Assembly: GCA_963820955.1 (NCBI GenBank)
Contig: CAWGCA010000021.1
Location: 1 to 60,547, forward strand
Length of the DNA stretch: 60,547 nt
Direction of reading: 5' to 3'
From: CAWGCA01 sp963820955
GTDB taxonomy: Bacteria; Pseudomonadota; Gammaproteobacteria; Chromatiales; Chromatiaceae
Position 1 is the stretch's first letter; every line of letters starts with the position of its first letter. The position numbers were made by a program, and so were the translations under genes. Of the stretch, positions 7,372-17,300 are shown piece after piece. The notes under the pieces are model-generated. The model was not told the origin of the DNA. It did not search any database and saw only the letters and a list, made by a program, of their open reading frames with translations.

Positions 7372-9714
7372 CTAGCGGATATTGATGACACGGCTAGCGT
7401 CTTTGAAATAGACCTTCCATCCGGGCCACGCCGGCAGATCCATGGGGCGCGGTGCGGTTCGTCGGCTACCGGCCTGTCGTTCCAGGGTGATTCTTTTACG
7501 CCGGGGGTCATAAGTGAGTGCAACCCGCATGTTCTCCATCTGCAGTTGGCGTGGGTAGCGCTGGTCGAAAACCTCTCTTTCCCATTCCGGAATACCGCAA
7601 AAGCGCAGATCCTGAGGGCCGATCAGCGCCAGGTCCTGATCGCTCTCTACCCCCAGGGCAGCCAGGCGCTGCTCCAGCCAGGGGAGTGCTTGGACCGGTT
7701 CTCCCGTTCCCAGGCCCAATTGCAGATAGAGATTCCAGGCCTCGATATCGGTCTCCAGCTGTGGTCCGCAACCTTTCATCAGGCGACGCTCGAGAATCAG
7801 GCTCGCCAGTGCCTTGCGAGCGACCTCGCCGCGGGGAGTGAGGAGTTCAGTAGCTATTATGCGTCCAGCATAGGTGCGTTGTGCCAGCAGCTTTAACTCT
7901 CCTTGCTCCCACAGTGGATCGCGGTATTCGATTGACCCCAGTCCCGCCGCTGCCAGCATTGCCGGAGAGACCCGGGCCATGCAGATGCCAAAGCTGAGGG
8001 TATGTCGGGTTCCCTTGCCGGGCAGGCTATGTTGATCGAAGACCACCGCTGCCAGGGCATCTTCAGGAAACAGGGACTCGCGGCCTATTTCGATCTCACT
8101 ATGACCGTTGCCCAGGGCCTGGGGGCGTTTTTTGCGCCGCACGAATGCCAGTTCCGGCGTGGCGCGGAGCACTGTTTCCAGCAGCGCCTGGCGTGGCAGT
8201 GGTTCGGCATTGTGCGGCTTGGGAAGGCCCAACAGGCTGCGGGTGTGGCGACTCTGCCAGCGGGCCTCCTGCAGTGTATCCAGGTCCACCGGGAGAGCTT
8301 TCGGTGGGGGGCATCGGATCAAACGGATACGGGCTGTGGCGTCACACGACTCCGGTGTCCAGGCCTTAAACGCCCTGCCCTCCTCCGGGGTTCGCGCGGG
8401 CCGCAGCAAAGGGCGCCCGGTAGAAAGGGTTGCGGCCAGATCGATCATCGCGGCCCGGGTCTCGGCGTCGGGCATGGCGGTAATCAGGTGGGAGAACAGC
8501 GGGTCCAGTGGCAGAGCAGCCAGTTGCCGCCCGTGGGGTGTCAGCTGCCCTTGCATGTCGATGGCTTTCATGCCACGCAGGCGCTGCAGGGCCCGCTCTA
8601 TGGCATGGCTTGGTAGAGCGTCGGGAAACTCCAGTGTCTGCGCCGCTGCACCGGCCGCCGCCGCAGCGAGAAAGAGCTGGGTCAGCTCTTCCCTCAGCAC
8701 CTCTGGCGGGGTAAAGGCCTCCAGAGGGACGGTGCGCCCCCAAAGTCGGATGCAGAGTCCCGGCCCCAGTCTGCCTGCGCGCCCAGCACGCTGGTCCGCA
8801 GCAGCCAGGGAGACCGGATGCAGACCAAGTACGGTGCGTCCGTTGCGGTGATGGGTGCGCCGCTCGAGTCCCGAATCGATCACTACCGACACCCCGGGGA
8901 TTGTAAGGGAGGTCTCCGCTACATTGGTTGCCAGTATGATACGCCGGCCAGGTCCGCGGTTCAGGGCGAGGTCCTGAAGCCTGCTGTCAATCCCAGCGTG
9001 CAGCGGGATAACCTCGAAGTCGGGGAGTCCGGACAGCATTTGCTGGGCGCTTTGAATCTCTCCCTTTCCCGGCAAAAAAACCAGAATGTCTCCTCTGACG
9101 AGGGCCTGCTCCTCCAGCAGGCGAGTGACCGTCTCCCTCGAACGTTGCGCCAGGTCCCGGGGGGTTGGTGTACCCTCCTCCGCGGCATATCGGATCTGCA
9201 CTGGATGCAGTCGTCCCTGGGCCTGCAGGCGTTCCCCGTTGATGTAGCGTGCCAGGCGCTCGCCTTCCACTGTGGCCGAAGTGATGATTAAGCGATGGCC
9301 GCCGCGGTGGTGCAGCAGGGCCGCCAGCAGATCCGTGTCCCAGCGCCGTTCGTGAAATTCGTCGAGGATTACGATTTGAAAAGAGGAGAGGCCATTGTCG
9401 GCCAGCCAGCCGAGGGCGATTCCGGGGGTGGCAAAAATCAGCCGGGTATCCGGGCCATAACGGCTGTCGAAACGGATGGCATAGCCTGTCTCCCCGCCGA
9501 GCGGAGTGCCGTCCTGTCGGGCCACGTGGGCTGCCAGGGCGCGGCAGGCGATGCGGCGTGGTTCTACTACCAATACCCGTCCTGCGGCAGCGCACCAGCG
9601 CGGAAGGCAGGTGGATTTTCCGCTGCCGGTGGGCGCCTCCACCACCAGGTTAGCCTGGCGGATCCGGCGCTCGAATTCCGAACGGATTCGCTCTATGGGA
9701 AGCCCGGTCCCCAC
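7372..9714 (-). CDS. hrpB: HrpB-like DEAH-box ATP-dependent helicase
   Basis: A 780-residue DExH helicase. Motif I is APTGSGKST (27-35), motif II is DEFHER (118-123), with SATVEG, ATNVAETSLTIPGV (motif V) and QRAGRAGR (motif VI) following, then the helicase-associated region. Family function is RNA/DNA unwinding of unclear physiological role. The HrpB C-terminal domain is shortened and divergent: canonical HrpB continues some 60-70 residues, while this protein ends after a basic, Arg-rich stretch with WKVYFKDASRVINIR. The first codon is GTG. It is followed by fusA, with a 114-base gap that probably holds the fusA promoter. Confidence 0.92.
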   Translation of the reverse strand: MGTGLPIERIRSEFERRIRQANLVVEAPTGSGKSTCLPRWCAAAGRVLVVEPRRIACRALAAHVARQDGTPLGGETGYAIRFDSRYGPDTRLIFATPGIALGWLADNGLSSFQIVILDEFHERRWDTDLLAALLHHRGGHRLIITSATVEGERLARYINGERLQAQGRLHPVQIRYAAEEGTPTPRDLAQRSRETVTRLLEEQALVRGDILVFLPGKGEIQSAQQMLSGLPDFEVIPLHAGIDSRLQDLALNRGPGRRIILATNVAETSLTIPGVSVVIDSGLERRTHHRNGRTVLGLHPVSLAAADQRAGRAGRLGPGLCIRLWGRTVPLEAFTPPEVLREELTQLFLAAAAAGAAAQTLEFPDALPSHAIERALQRLRGMKAIDMQGQLTPHGRQLAALPLDPLFSHLITAMPDAETRAAMIDLAATLSTGRPLLRPARTPEEGRAFKAWTPESCDATARIRLIRCPPPKALPVDLDTLQEARWQSRHTRSLLGLPKPHNAEPLPRQALLETVLRATPELAFVRRKKRPQALGNGHSEIEIGRESLFPEDALAAVVFDQHSLPGKGTRHTLSFGICMARVSPAMLAAAGLGSIEYRDPLWEQGELKLLAQRTYAGRIIATELLTPRGEVARKALASLILERRLMKGCGPQLETDIEAWNLYLQLGLGTGEPVQALPWLEQRLAALGVESDQDLALIGPQDLRFCGIPEWEREVFDQRYPRQLQMENMRVALTYDPRRKRITLERQAGSRRTAPRPMDLPAWPGWKVYFKDASRVINIR

Positions 9715-9763
9715 CGCCGACTAATCCCCTGAAAGATCGATCACCTCAGGAGTCATACACGGG

Positions 9764-10228
9764 CTAGACGCTGCCCTGGTGTAATATTTCCTGGTTTTCG
9801 TTGAGCACCGATACTTCGATCGGGAAACCCTCGCGCAGGCTGGCGGTAACCACGCAGAAATCCTCGAACAAGTCCAGGCAGCGCTTCATACGTACGGCCT
9901 GCTCCAACTCTCCTGCCACCTGCAGCGCTACCTCCATGCTGCCAATTCGCAATCTCCCTTTTTCGTTGCGTTCCATGGTGCAGCTAGCCTTGGTCCGTAT
10001 GCTGCCGGCGGGCGGCTGATCCTTGCTTACACAGTACAGCAGGCTGGCGCTCAGGCAATTGGCCGCCGCCGCAGCGACCAGCCGGGAAGGGTTGGGGCCA
10101 CGACCCTGCCCCAGGGGGACCGGTTCATCTACCAGCAGGTCGTCAACCCCCTCAAGGTCGAAGCTGACCCTGAATTCATAACCCTGCAACTGCTCCAGCT
10201 CGATGGTAAATTGACTCTGTTTCGACAT
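9764..10228 (-). CDS. OsmC/Ohr family peroxidase-like protein
   Basis: A 154-residue OsmC-fold protein. The conserved pair of redox cysteines is visible at Cys58 (AANCLSASL) and Cys125 (EDFCVVTASL), as in thiol peroxidases that reduce organic hydroperoxides, though the subfamily is not Ohr proper and activity is unproven. Start: a GTG nine bases upstream overlaps the pmbA stop codon, but GGAG is correctly spaced for the ATG used here. The gene follows pmbA directly and is probably co-transcribed with it. Confidence 0.9.
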   Translation of the reverse strand: MSKQSQFTIELEQLQGYEFRVSFDLEGVDDLLVDEPVPLGQGRGPNPSRLVAAAAANCLSASLLYCVSKDQPPAGSIRTKASCTMERNEKGRLRIGSMEVALQVAGELEQAVRMKRCLDLFEDFCVVTASLREGFPIEVSVLNENQEILHQGSV

Positions 10229-10233
10229 GGGAA

Positions 10234-11577
10234 TCACTCTCCGGCAATGGTCATTGGTTCCAGCAGCCAGGATCCGGTGCGAATGCTGCCGCGGCGCTCT
10301 TCGTCCTTACCCACAGCGGCCAGTCCGGCGAACATCTGTTTCAGATTGCCGGCGATGGTGATTTCCTCCACTGGGAATTGGATTTCACCATTTTCCACCC
10401 AGAAACCGGCCGCGCCCCTTGAGTAGTCGCCGGTAACCATGTTGATGCCGTGCCCCATCATTTCGGTTACCAGCAGGCCTTTGCCCATCTCCCCAAGCAG
10501 CCCATCCAGATCAAGCTCTCCCGGCTGTATGGCCAGATTACGCACCCCACCCGCGTTGCCGGTGGATTGCATACCCAGCTTGCGGGCGGAGTAGCTTCCC
10601 AGCACATAACTTTCCAGGATACCCCGGTCGATGAAATTTTTGGCCCTGGTGGTCACACCTTCGCTGTCGAAGGGGGCGCTGGAGAGCCCGCCGGAGAGCA
10701 GGGGGTTTTCGTGAACGCGTACGAACTCGGGAAAGATCTGCCGCCCCAGGTGGTCAAGCAAAAATGAAGAGTGGCGGTAGAGCGCGGACCCGCTGATGGC
10801 CCCGATCAGGCTGCGCAGCAGGCTGACCGCCATCTCTGCCTGAAACACCACCGGTGCCTGCCGGGTACTGATGCGGCGTGCCCCTAGCCGGGTCAGGGTC
10901 CGTTCACCGGCCTTGCGCCCCACATCAGCTGCGGCTTCCAGTTCCCCCGCAGCGCGGGCAACGGTGTACCAGTAGTCGCGCTGCATGGAGTCTCCCTGCT
11001 GGCCTACTACTGCGCAGCTCAGGCTGTGACGGCTGCTGGGATAGCCGCCGATGAAGCCGTGGCTGTTGCCATAGACCTGCAGTCCGTCGTGGCTGTTCAG
11101 AGTCGCTCCCTCGGAATTGGTGATGCGTGGATCCAGCGATCGCGCCGAACTTTCACATTCAAGGCCGGTTGCGATCGCCTGGTCCACCTCGATATTCCAG
11201 GGGTGGTAGAGATCCAGATCCGGCTTCTCCGTGGCCATTAACGCTGCATCGGCCAGGCCGGCGCAGGGGTCTTCCGTCGTATAGCGGGCGATGTTGCAGG
11301 CCGCCCGTACCGTTTCCCGGATTGCATCCGAACTGAAATCAGAGGTGCTGGCAGAGCCCTTGCGGTGGCCGAAATAGACGGTGACCCCCAGTCCTCGGTC
11401 TCGGGTATGCTCGATCGTCTCTACCTCTCCCATTCGCACGCTGACGCTCAGGCCGATATCTTTACTGACACCGGCCTCGGCCGCGCTGGCCCCCTGGCTT
11501 TTCGCTTCGGCCAGCAGATCCTCGACCATCTGCTCCAGTTGGCCCTGTTGATTGGTTAGCTCGTTCAGTTTATTCAT
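10234..11577 (-). CDS. pmbA: Metalloprotease PmbA/TldE
   Basis: TldE/PmbA is the non-metal-binding partner of TldD; the heterodimer degrades unfolded peptides and matures modified peptides such as microcin B17 and CcdA antitoxin. The 447-residue protein has the family marks VSVRMGEVETIEHTRDRGLGVTVYFG near the N-terminus (split over residues 48-76), FQAEMAVSLL, and GLLVTEMMGHGINMVTGDYSRGAAGFWVENG toward the end, without an HExxH zinc motif, as expected. tldD lies just upstream on the same strand, 75 bases away. Confidence 0.96.
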   Translation of the reverse strand: MNKLNELTNQQGQLEQMVEDLLAEAKSQGASAAEAGVSKDIGLSVSVRMGEVETIEHTRDRGLGVTVYFGHRKGSASTSDFSSDAIRETVRAACNIARYTTEDPCAGLADAALMATEKPDLDLYHPWNIEVDQAIATGLECESSARSLDPRITNSEGATLNSHDGLQVYGNSHGFIGGYPSSRHSLSCAVVGQQGDSMQRDYWYTVARAAGELEAAADVGRKAGERTLTRLGARRISTRQAPVVFQAEMAVSLLRSLIGAISGSALYRHSSFLLDHLGRQIFPEFVRVHENPLLSGGLSSAPFDSEGVTTRAKNFIDRGILESYVLGSYSARKLGMQSTGNAGGVRNLAIQPGELDLDGLLGEMGKGLLVTEMMGHGINMVTGDYSRGAAGFWVENGEIQFPVEEITIAGNLKQMFAGLAAVGKDEERRGSIRTGSWLLEPMTIAGE

Positions 11578-11652
11578 CGGTTTAGGTTTGTGTTGTTGGG
11601 CAATGCCAGGAAGAAAGGGCGCAGAGATCTGAACCCCCGACGGCTGCCGACG

Positions 11653-13095
11653 TCAGGTATTGGTGCCGCCGACGGTGAGTTCGTCTACCTTTAATGTGGG
11701 TTGTCCCACCCCGACCGGTACGCTCTGTCCCTCTTTGCCACAGGTGCCAACCCCGGAGTCCAGTTCCAGATCCTTTCCCACCATACTGACCCGGGTGAGC
11801 ACATCCGGCCCGTTGCCAATGAGGGTCGCCCCTTTTACCGGCTGCGTCACCCGGCCGTTCTCGATCAGGTAGGCCTCGCTGGCCGAGAAGACGAACTTAC
11901 CGGAAGTGATATCAACCTGTCCGCCGCCAAAATTGACTGCATACAACCCGCGATCAACCGAGGCGATAATCTCCTGTGGATCATAGTCGCCGGGCAGCAT
12001 ATAGGTGTTGGTCATGCGCGGCATAGGCAGATGGGCGTAGGACTCACGGCGGCCGTTGCCGGTGGAAGCGACACCGGTCAGGCGGGCATTGAGTTTGTCC
12101 TGCATATAGCCGGCCAGGATTCCGTCCTCGATCAATACCGTGTTTTGGCTGGGGGTGCCTTCGTCGTCTATGTTGAGCGACCCGCGGCGACCAGGCAGGG
12201 TACCGTCATCAACCACGGTGCAGCCCTTAGCCGCAACACGCTCACCGATACGGCCGGAGAAGGCCGAGGTACCCTTGCGGTTGAAATCGCCTTCCAGCCC
12301 GTGACCGATCGCTTCGTGCAGCAGCACGCCCGGCCAGCCGGGTCCAAGCACCACCGGCATACTGCCGGCCGGTGCCTCGATCGCTTCCAGGTTGACAAGG
12401 GCCTGGCGAACCGCCTCCCGGGCATAGCCCAACGCCCTGTCCTGTTCCAGAAAAAAGGAAAACGGCTGCCGAGCGCCGCCGCCGCTGGAGCCCTGCTCCC
12501 GTTGTTCACCCTGCTCCACGATGACCTGTACGTTGCAGCGAACCAAGGGGCGAACGTCGCCGCTGAGGGTGCCGTCGCTGCTGACGATCAACACTACGTC
12601 GTGGGCTGCTACCAGGCTGGCGATCACCTGGGAAACCCGCGGGTCCTGTTTTCTGGCCTCAGCGTCCAGCTGACGGAGCAGTTCCACCTTTTCCTGTTCA
12701 GTCATGCTCTGCAGCGGATTCAATGGCTGGTACAGCTGGTGGGGGGTGGCAACACCCTGGATATGGACTTCGCCTTGTCCGCTGCTGCGGGCGATGGCAC
12801 GGGCGGTCTGTCCCGCCTGCATCAGACTCGGCAGCAGGATCTCGTCAGTGTAGGCAAAACCTGTCTTCTCGCCGCTGACCGCGCGTACCCCGACACCCTG
12901 CTCGATGTTGTGGGAGCCCTCCCGGATGATGCCGTCCTCCAGCACCCAGGATTCGAGCCGGCTGGATTGGAAATAGAGGTCTGCGGCATCGATCTCCGCG
13001 CCAAGCAGTTGATCCATGACGCGGTCCAGATCACGGTCTTCGAGTTCAGCAGGGGCAAGGAGTGCGCCGCGGGCAATTTGGATTGGTGTGGACAT
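11653..13095 (-). CDS. tldD: Metalloprotease TldD
   Basis: The zinc-bearing subunit of the TldD/E protease. The 480-residue protein carries the HEAIGH zinc motif at residues 260-265, followed by the long catalytic sheath and the C-terminal GTCGKEGQSVPVGVGQPTL stretch typical of TldD. Length is as in E. coli (481). It sits between a nitrilase-family gene and pmbA on the minus strand, the same neighbourhood as in Pseudomonas, which supports the assignment. Confidence 0.97.
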   Translation of the reverse strand: MSTPIQIARGALLAPAELEDRDLDRVMDQLLGAEIDAADLYFQSSRLESWVLEDGIIREGSHNIEQGVGVRAVSGEKTGFAYTDEILLPSLMQAGQTARAIARSSGQGEVHIQGVATPHQLYQPLNPLQSMTEQEKVELLRQLDAEARKQDPRVSQVIASLVAAHDVVLIVSSDGTLSGDVRPLVRCNVQVIVEQGEQREQGSSGGGARQPFSFFLEQDRALGYAREAVRQALVNLEAIEAPAGSMPVVLGPGWPGVLLHEAIGHGLEGDFNRKGTSAFSGRIGERVAAKGCTVVDDGTLPGRRGSLNIDDEGTPSQNTVLIEDGILAGYMQDKLNARLTGVASTGNGRRESYAHLPMPRMTNTYMLPGDYDPQEIIASVDRGLYAVNFGGGQVDITSGKFVFSASEAYLIENGRVTQPVKGATLIGNGPDVLTRVSMVGKDLELDSGVGTCGKEGQSVPVGVGQPTLKVDELTVGGTNT

Positions 13096-13224
13096 CGATT
13101 CCTAACGCATGGTTGGGGCGGTTGCTATGGATTGTTCCCGGGGATGATGAACAGATGGCCTCTTTCCATCAGGATTTCAACCATGCCGCCATCACGGAAA
13201 TGCCTCGGCCAAGGGGCCACTGGA

Positions 13225-14055
13225 TCAGTTGCACTGCAGGCGGCGGTGGTGAATGGTCGGAAAGTTGCGTCGGGTACTGGCCAGGTACTCCAGGTCAAGC
13301 ACTGCGCCAATGGACCCGGTACCACGGGGTAGCTGTTCCAGAATTCGGCCCCAGGGGTCCACGATCATGCTGTGGCCGTAGGTCTCTCGGCCGGAAAGGT
13401 GGAAGCCGCCCTGGGCCGCTGCGACTACGTAGCTCAGATTCTCGACTGCCCTGGCCCGTACCAGAATTTCCCAATGGGCCTTGCCGGTAATAGCGGTAAA
13501 GGCAGATGGCAGGCAGATGACCTCCATGCCCTTGTCCAGGAGTTTTCGAAACAGTTCGGGGAATCGCAGGTCATAACAGACCGCAATACCGAGCCTGCCG
13601 AACGGAGAGTCGACCACGACTACTTGGTCACCTGGCTCGATGGACTCCGATTCGGAATACTCTTCGTTCGATTCGATCAGATGGACGTCGAACAGATGAA
13701 TCTTGTCATAGCGCGCCGCTTCTTTACCCTGATCGTCGTAGACGATGCAGGCGGCGCGCACCTTGCTATTGTCATCGGCCTCCAGCGGGATGGTTCCCCC
13801 GACCAGCCAGATGCCGTAACGCTTGGCAAGCTGACTGAGGAATTCCTGCAGCGGGCCGTCGCCCCTGGTTTCACGCAGGGCCCCGAGGTCGCGGTCCTTT
13901 CTGCCCATGTAGGCGAAATTTTCCGGCAGCACGACCAGTCCTGCACCTTTGCCGACTGCCTCTGCCACAAGACGTTCCGCTTCCAGCAGATTGGCGCTTA
14001 CGCTCAGTCCGGTGGCCATCTGGATGGCGGCTGCTTTGTTTCTGGCGTCTCTCAT
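13225..14055 (-). CDS. Carbon-nitrogen hydrolase (nitrilase family, Nit-like)
   Basis: A 276-residue amidase of the nitrilase superfamily. The catalytic triad is readable: Glu45 (LPENFAYMG), Lys118 (YDKIHLFD) and Cys160 (AVCYDLRFPELFR). The last motif is that of the Nit1/NitFhit branch, whose members hydrolyse deaminated glutathione, a metabolite repair job; substrate here is inferred. The gene lies between yhdP and tldD, as in Pseudomonas. The MITE-like element occupies the gap just upstream. Confidence 0.94.
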   Translation of the reverse strand: MRDARNKAAAIQMATGLSVSANLLEAERLVAEAVGKGAGLVVLPENFAYMGRKDRDLGALRETRGDGPLQEFLSQLAKRYGIWLVGGTIPLEADDNSKVRAACIVYDDQGKEAARYDKIHLFDVHLIESNEEYSESESIEPGDQVVVVDSPFGRLGIAVCYDLRFPELFRKLLDKGMEVICLPSAFTAITGKAHWEILVRARAVENLSYVVAAAQGGFHLSGRETYGHSMIVDPWGRILEQLPRGTGSIGAVLDLEYLASTRRNFPTIHHRRLQCN

Positions 14056-14087
14056 GGATTGAAGAATTTTCCTGCTGGGTTAAACGT

Positions 14088-14243
14088 CTAGGAGACTGTC
14101 GGATTTACGAATGAAACACGCTTCTACGTAAATTCTTTCCAAGTATCAGGTGATGAGTTCTCAGAAATTCACGTAGAAGGCGAAAATTCGTATACATTTT
14201 GAACAATTAGTTCAGTTCTCGGCATAATCCGACAGCCTCCTAG
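14088..14243. mobile_element. MITE-like nested inverted-repeat element, 156 bp
   Basis: The ends are 18-bp inverted repeats with one mismatch: CTAGGAGACTGTCGGATT at 14088-14105 and its near-complement at 14226-14243. Inside are further nested arms: TACGAAT (14106-14112) with ATTCGTA (14186-14192), and CTTCTACGT (14121-14129) with ACGTAGAAG (14171-14179), extended by an imperfect AAATTCT/AGAAATT pair. The whole thing can fold into one long hairpin. It is AT-rich compared with its neighbours and has no open reading frame of note. Both ends begin with CTAG, so a CTAG or TA target duplication is possible. Size, symmetry and composition fit a miniature inverted-repeat transposable element; a conserved structured RNA or REP-like repeat is the alternative. 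Confidence 0.65.
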
Positions 14244-14314
14244 AGGACATAATGTTGGCTGTTGAGAATAGCATATTGCACTAACCGGCTGAAACCGCCG
14301 CTTCCGACTGACCT

Positions 14315-17300
14315 CTAGTTACCTTGTGAGAAGATATCGGAGTCACCCTCTGGCTTTTTTTCGCTGTCACTGGCTGATGGTCGATCCTTCTTCTTTATGA
14401 TGGTGATTAAAGGGTCGTTCCAGGGGCCGGTGACCTGATATTCAGTTCTGCCTGCCTTATCCACCTTGCTTCCGAGCAACTGCTGGGCCACCAGTACCGC
14501 GGCCCCTACCGCCGGTGTGCCGAGTAATGCCGCCGCTACCGGCAGCGCAGAGGATACCTTGGGAGTAACCTCTACCCGTTGGTCGAGATCCTCTGCTGCC
14601 AGACCGATACGGCCGGAGAGGTCAATACCGGCGGCTGGTCCCTTGATCCGGAAGTTATCGGTGTAGGCGTTACCCTGCTCCAGCCTGAAATCCCCTTTGA
14701 TGCTGTCGAAACTGAACCCCTTCTGGAACAGATCGCTGAAATCGAGGGAAAGACGGCGCCACAGGGCGTTGATGTTGAGGAGCCCAAAGACGCGCCCGCC
14801 GAGGCCGGGATCGACCTCCAGAAGCTGTCCTTTACCGATCTTCATGCGCAGGTCACCCTTGACACCGGCGATACTGAACTTCTGAGGCGCCCCTTCCCAG
14901 TGCAGTTTGGCTTTGATTTCCGTCGCGGCCTTTTTGACATTTGCGGTGTAACCAAGGTCGGTCAATAGTTGGCCAAGATCTTCTGTTTTAATCGCGAATT
15001 CGATCGAACTCCGATCCGCATCGTCGATTTGTTTCAGCCACTGGCCGGTCGCGGTCAACTGCGTCTGGTTGGGGGCGACGATGGACAGGGTCTGCAATTC
15101 CAGGCCGGTCGCGAGCCGACTGGTTTTCAGTTGTAGCTTGCCAAATTCCCTTTCGTTGATCCGCAGACTGTCCGCAGCTAGCTCCAGGGTCGGTAGCCGG
15201 GCCGGATCCAGGCTCGCTTGCGGGCTATCCGGCTGCTGCGGGGAAGCGGAAAGGCGCTGCGGGTCGTATATCAGCTCAAGTTGCGCGAGCCGGAGTTCGA
15301 TCGGCCGCTGCTGCAGATCATCCGGGATGCGGATGGTGCCATCGAAGCGTTGGCTGGATAGGGCCCCTGTCAGGGCGTTCTGGTCGTGCCTGAGGTCGAG
15401 TTTGAATTGATCGAGTTCTAGCTGCTGCCAGCGCAGGTGGTCGATCTGGAGTTGCAGTTTCCGGAGCGGAAGTTTGGAAGCCCCCTGGGCTTCCCTTTTC
15501 ATTTTTTCAAGCCAGGGGGAGAGATCCAGATACTCCAGGCTCCCCTCGATTTCCATGCCTGCGGTTGCCGGCATCCGGGCCTTGCCACCGCCCAATCGAA
15601 CACCGATGCGTTCTATTGATGTCGACGCAGGCTGATTGTCATCAATCTGGAGTGCCAGGTCGAGGACGGAGCCGTAGCTTATATGGAGCGGCCGCAGCGG
15701 TTGTTTACCCCATGCACTGGAGATCTGGAGATCACGCCCCTCCCTGGCGGATTTTCCCAGCGGAGCAGGCAGGTCGATTGCAATTCCCGTAAGGTCTGAA
15801 TCGACCCTGGCCAGCAGAGGCGTGGAGGCGGATGGTGAGAGAGAGGGAATGTCCAGCTGCAGCCGCCAGTTGCCGGTCCCCTTGAATAAGCCCCAGGTGG
15901 GGTCAGGATACAGTTCGGCCAGTCGTGCACTGTTTATCGCAGCCCGGGCCGTAACCCGGCTGATCAGGGGATTGTCAGGTGGGGTCAGGACGTCGACCCG
16001 CAGGGGGTTTCCGAAAATCAGGCCTTCAATCCCCTCGGCCCGGACGCGCTCCTGATCGAACTGCAGATCGCCCCTTATTCCGCTGATGGTCAGAGGCGAC
16101 CCGGCCAGCTCGAGAATGGAGTCCCGGAAACGGAGTTTTCCGTCCAGCTGAAACGGGCTGCCATCACTGATCGGGATGGCGAGATTCAGTTTAAGGTTGG
16201 CTTCACCTCCCACTTCCAGCTTCCCGGTCATGGGTCCGAAGTCTTTGGACAGGGGTGAATTTCGCAACAGTTGAAGAATGTTCCGGAAGGCGCCGTCGGT
16301 CTCAACGTGCAGTTCAAACGGGGAAGTCCGGGTCAGGCTCCGGATCTGTCCGTGGGCCCCGGTTATCTGGTTGCCGGCCAGCCGGGCACTTTTTATCCAG
16401 GTATCGAAGCTGTTGCCGAGGAAGCGAATATCTGCGGTGGCTTTTTCCAGTGGTGGCCAGCCAGGCCAGTAGTCGAGTAGCAGGTCCTCGGTCTCGAAAA
16501 AGACCTCGAAGCGCCCGCTGTGGGTCTTATGGAAAGGGAAATCCCGCAACGGTCCCCGCACCACGCAACTGCCGGCGAGGACCTGGCCGCTGACGATGCT
16601 CTGATCGAGCCATTTGATTACCGCTGGCCGCATAATACCCACCGGCAGATAACGGGCGGTGGTGCTGGCGTTGCCGTCCTTGAAGTCGGTTTGCAGGTCC
16701 ATGAATACCGTTTCTTCCGCGGTTTGAGGGAATGCCATGTGCAGCCGGGTCCGGGTCTGAATGTCGCTGTTGCCGGCCTGCAGATCAGGGGCGTCGATGT
16801 GCCAACCGCCGGCGGGCTGCTTGTGCCAGGTCAGATGGCCCAGCACTCGCTGCAGGCTCAGGGGGTCGCGGAAGAGCCTGGGGAACCACAGGGTTGTATC
16901 CCGACTATTCAGATGCAGGGTTCCCCGTTCCTGATCGACCCAGAAACGGGCTGATAGATTCTCCACCCCGGGGATTTTTTTCCACGGCTTGCTGAAGAGC
17001 CCGTGCACCTCGCCTTGCGCCGACCAGGAAATCCCCTCCGACTCATCATCATAGCGAAAGCGCAGATCGTGCAGATCGCTGTGCGGACGGATGCTGCCCA
17101 GGGCCTGCTCGAACTCCGGGTTGGGTAGAGGAAACATGCGGACGATGGCGCTTACGTCCTCTACTCGCAGGAAATTGGCGCCGGAAATCAGGTGTAACCG
17201 ACCCTCGGGGTCGAATCGGCTGGTGAGGCTGAAGGACGCATTCGGCCAGTTCAGACCCAGCCGCTCGAAAGCGATGTCCTCGATCTTCAGTTCCCAGCCG

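Noticed and set aside
13125..13187. Short frame starting MVEILMERGH between the hydrolase gene and tldD
   Set aside because: Only 20 codons with no good ribosome site and no recognisable family.
11701..13332. A 543-codon open frame opposite tldD
   Set aside because: Antisense shadow of a clearly assigned gene; no start signal or family similarity.
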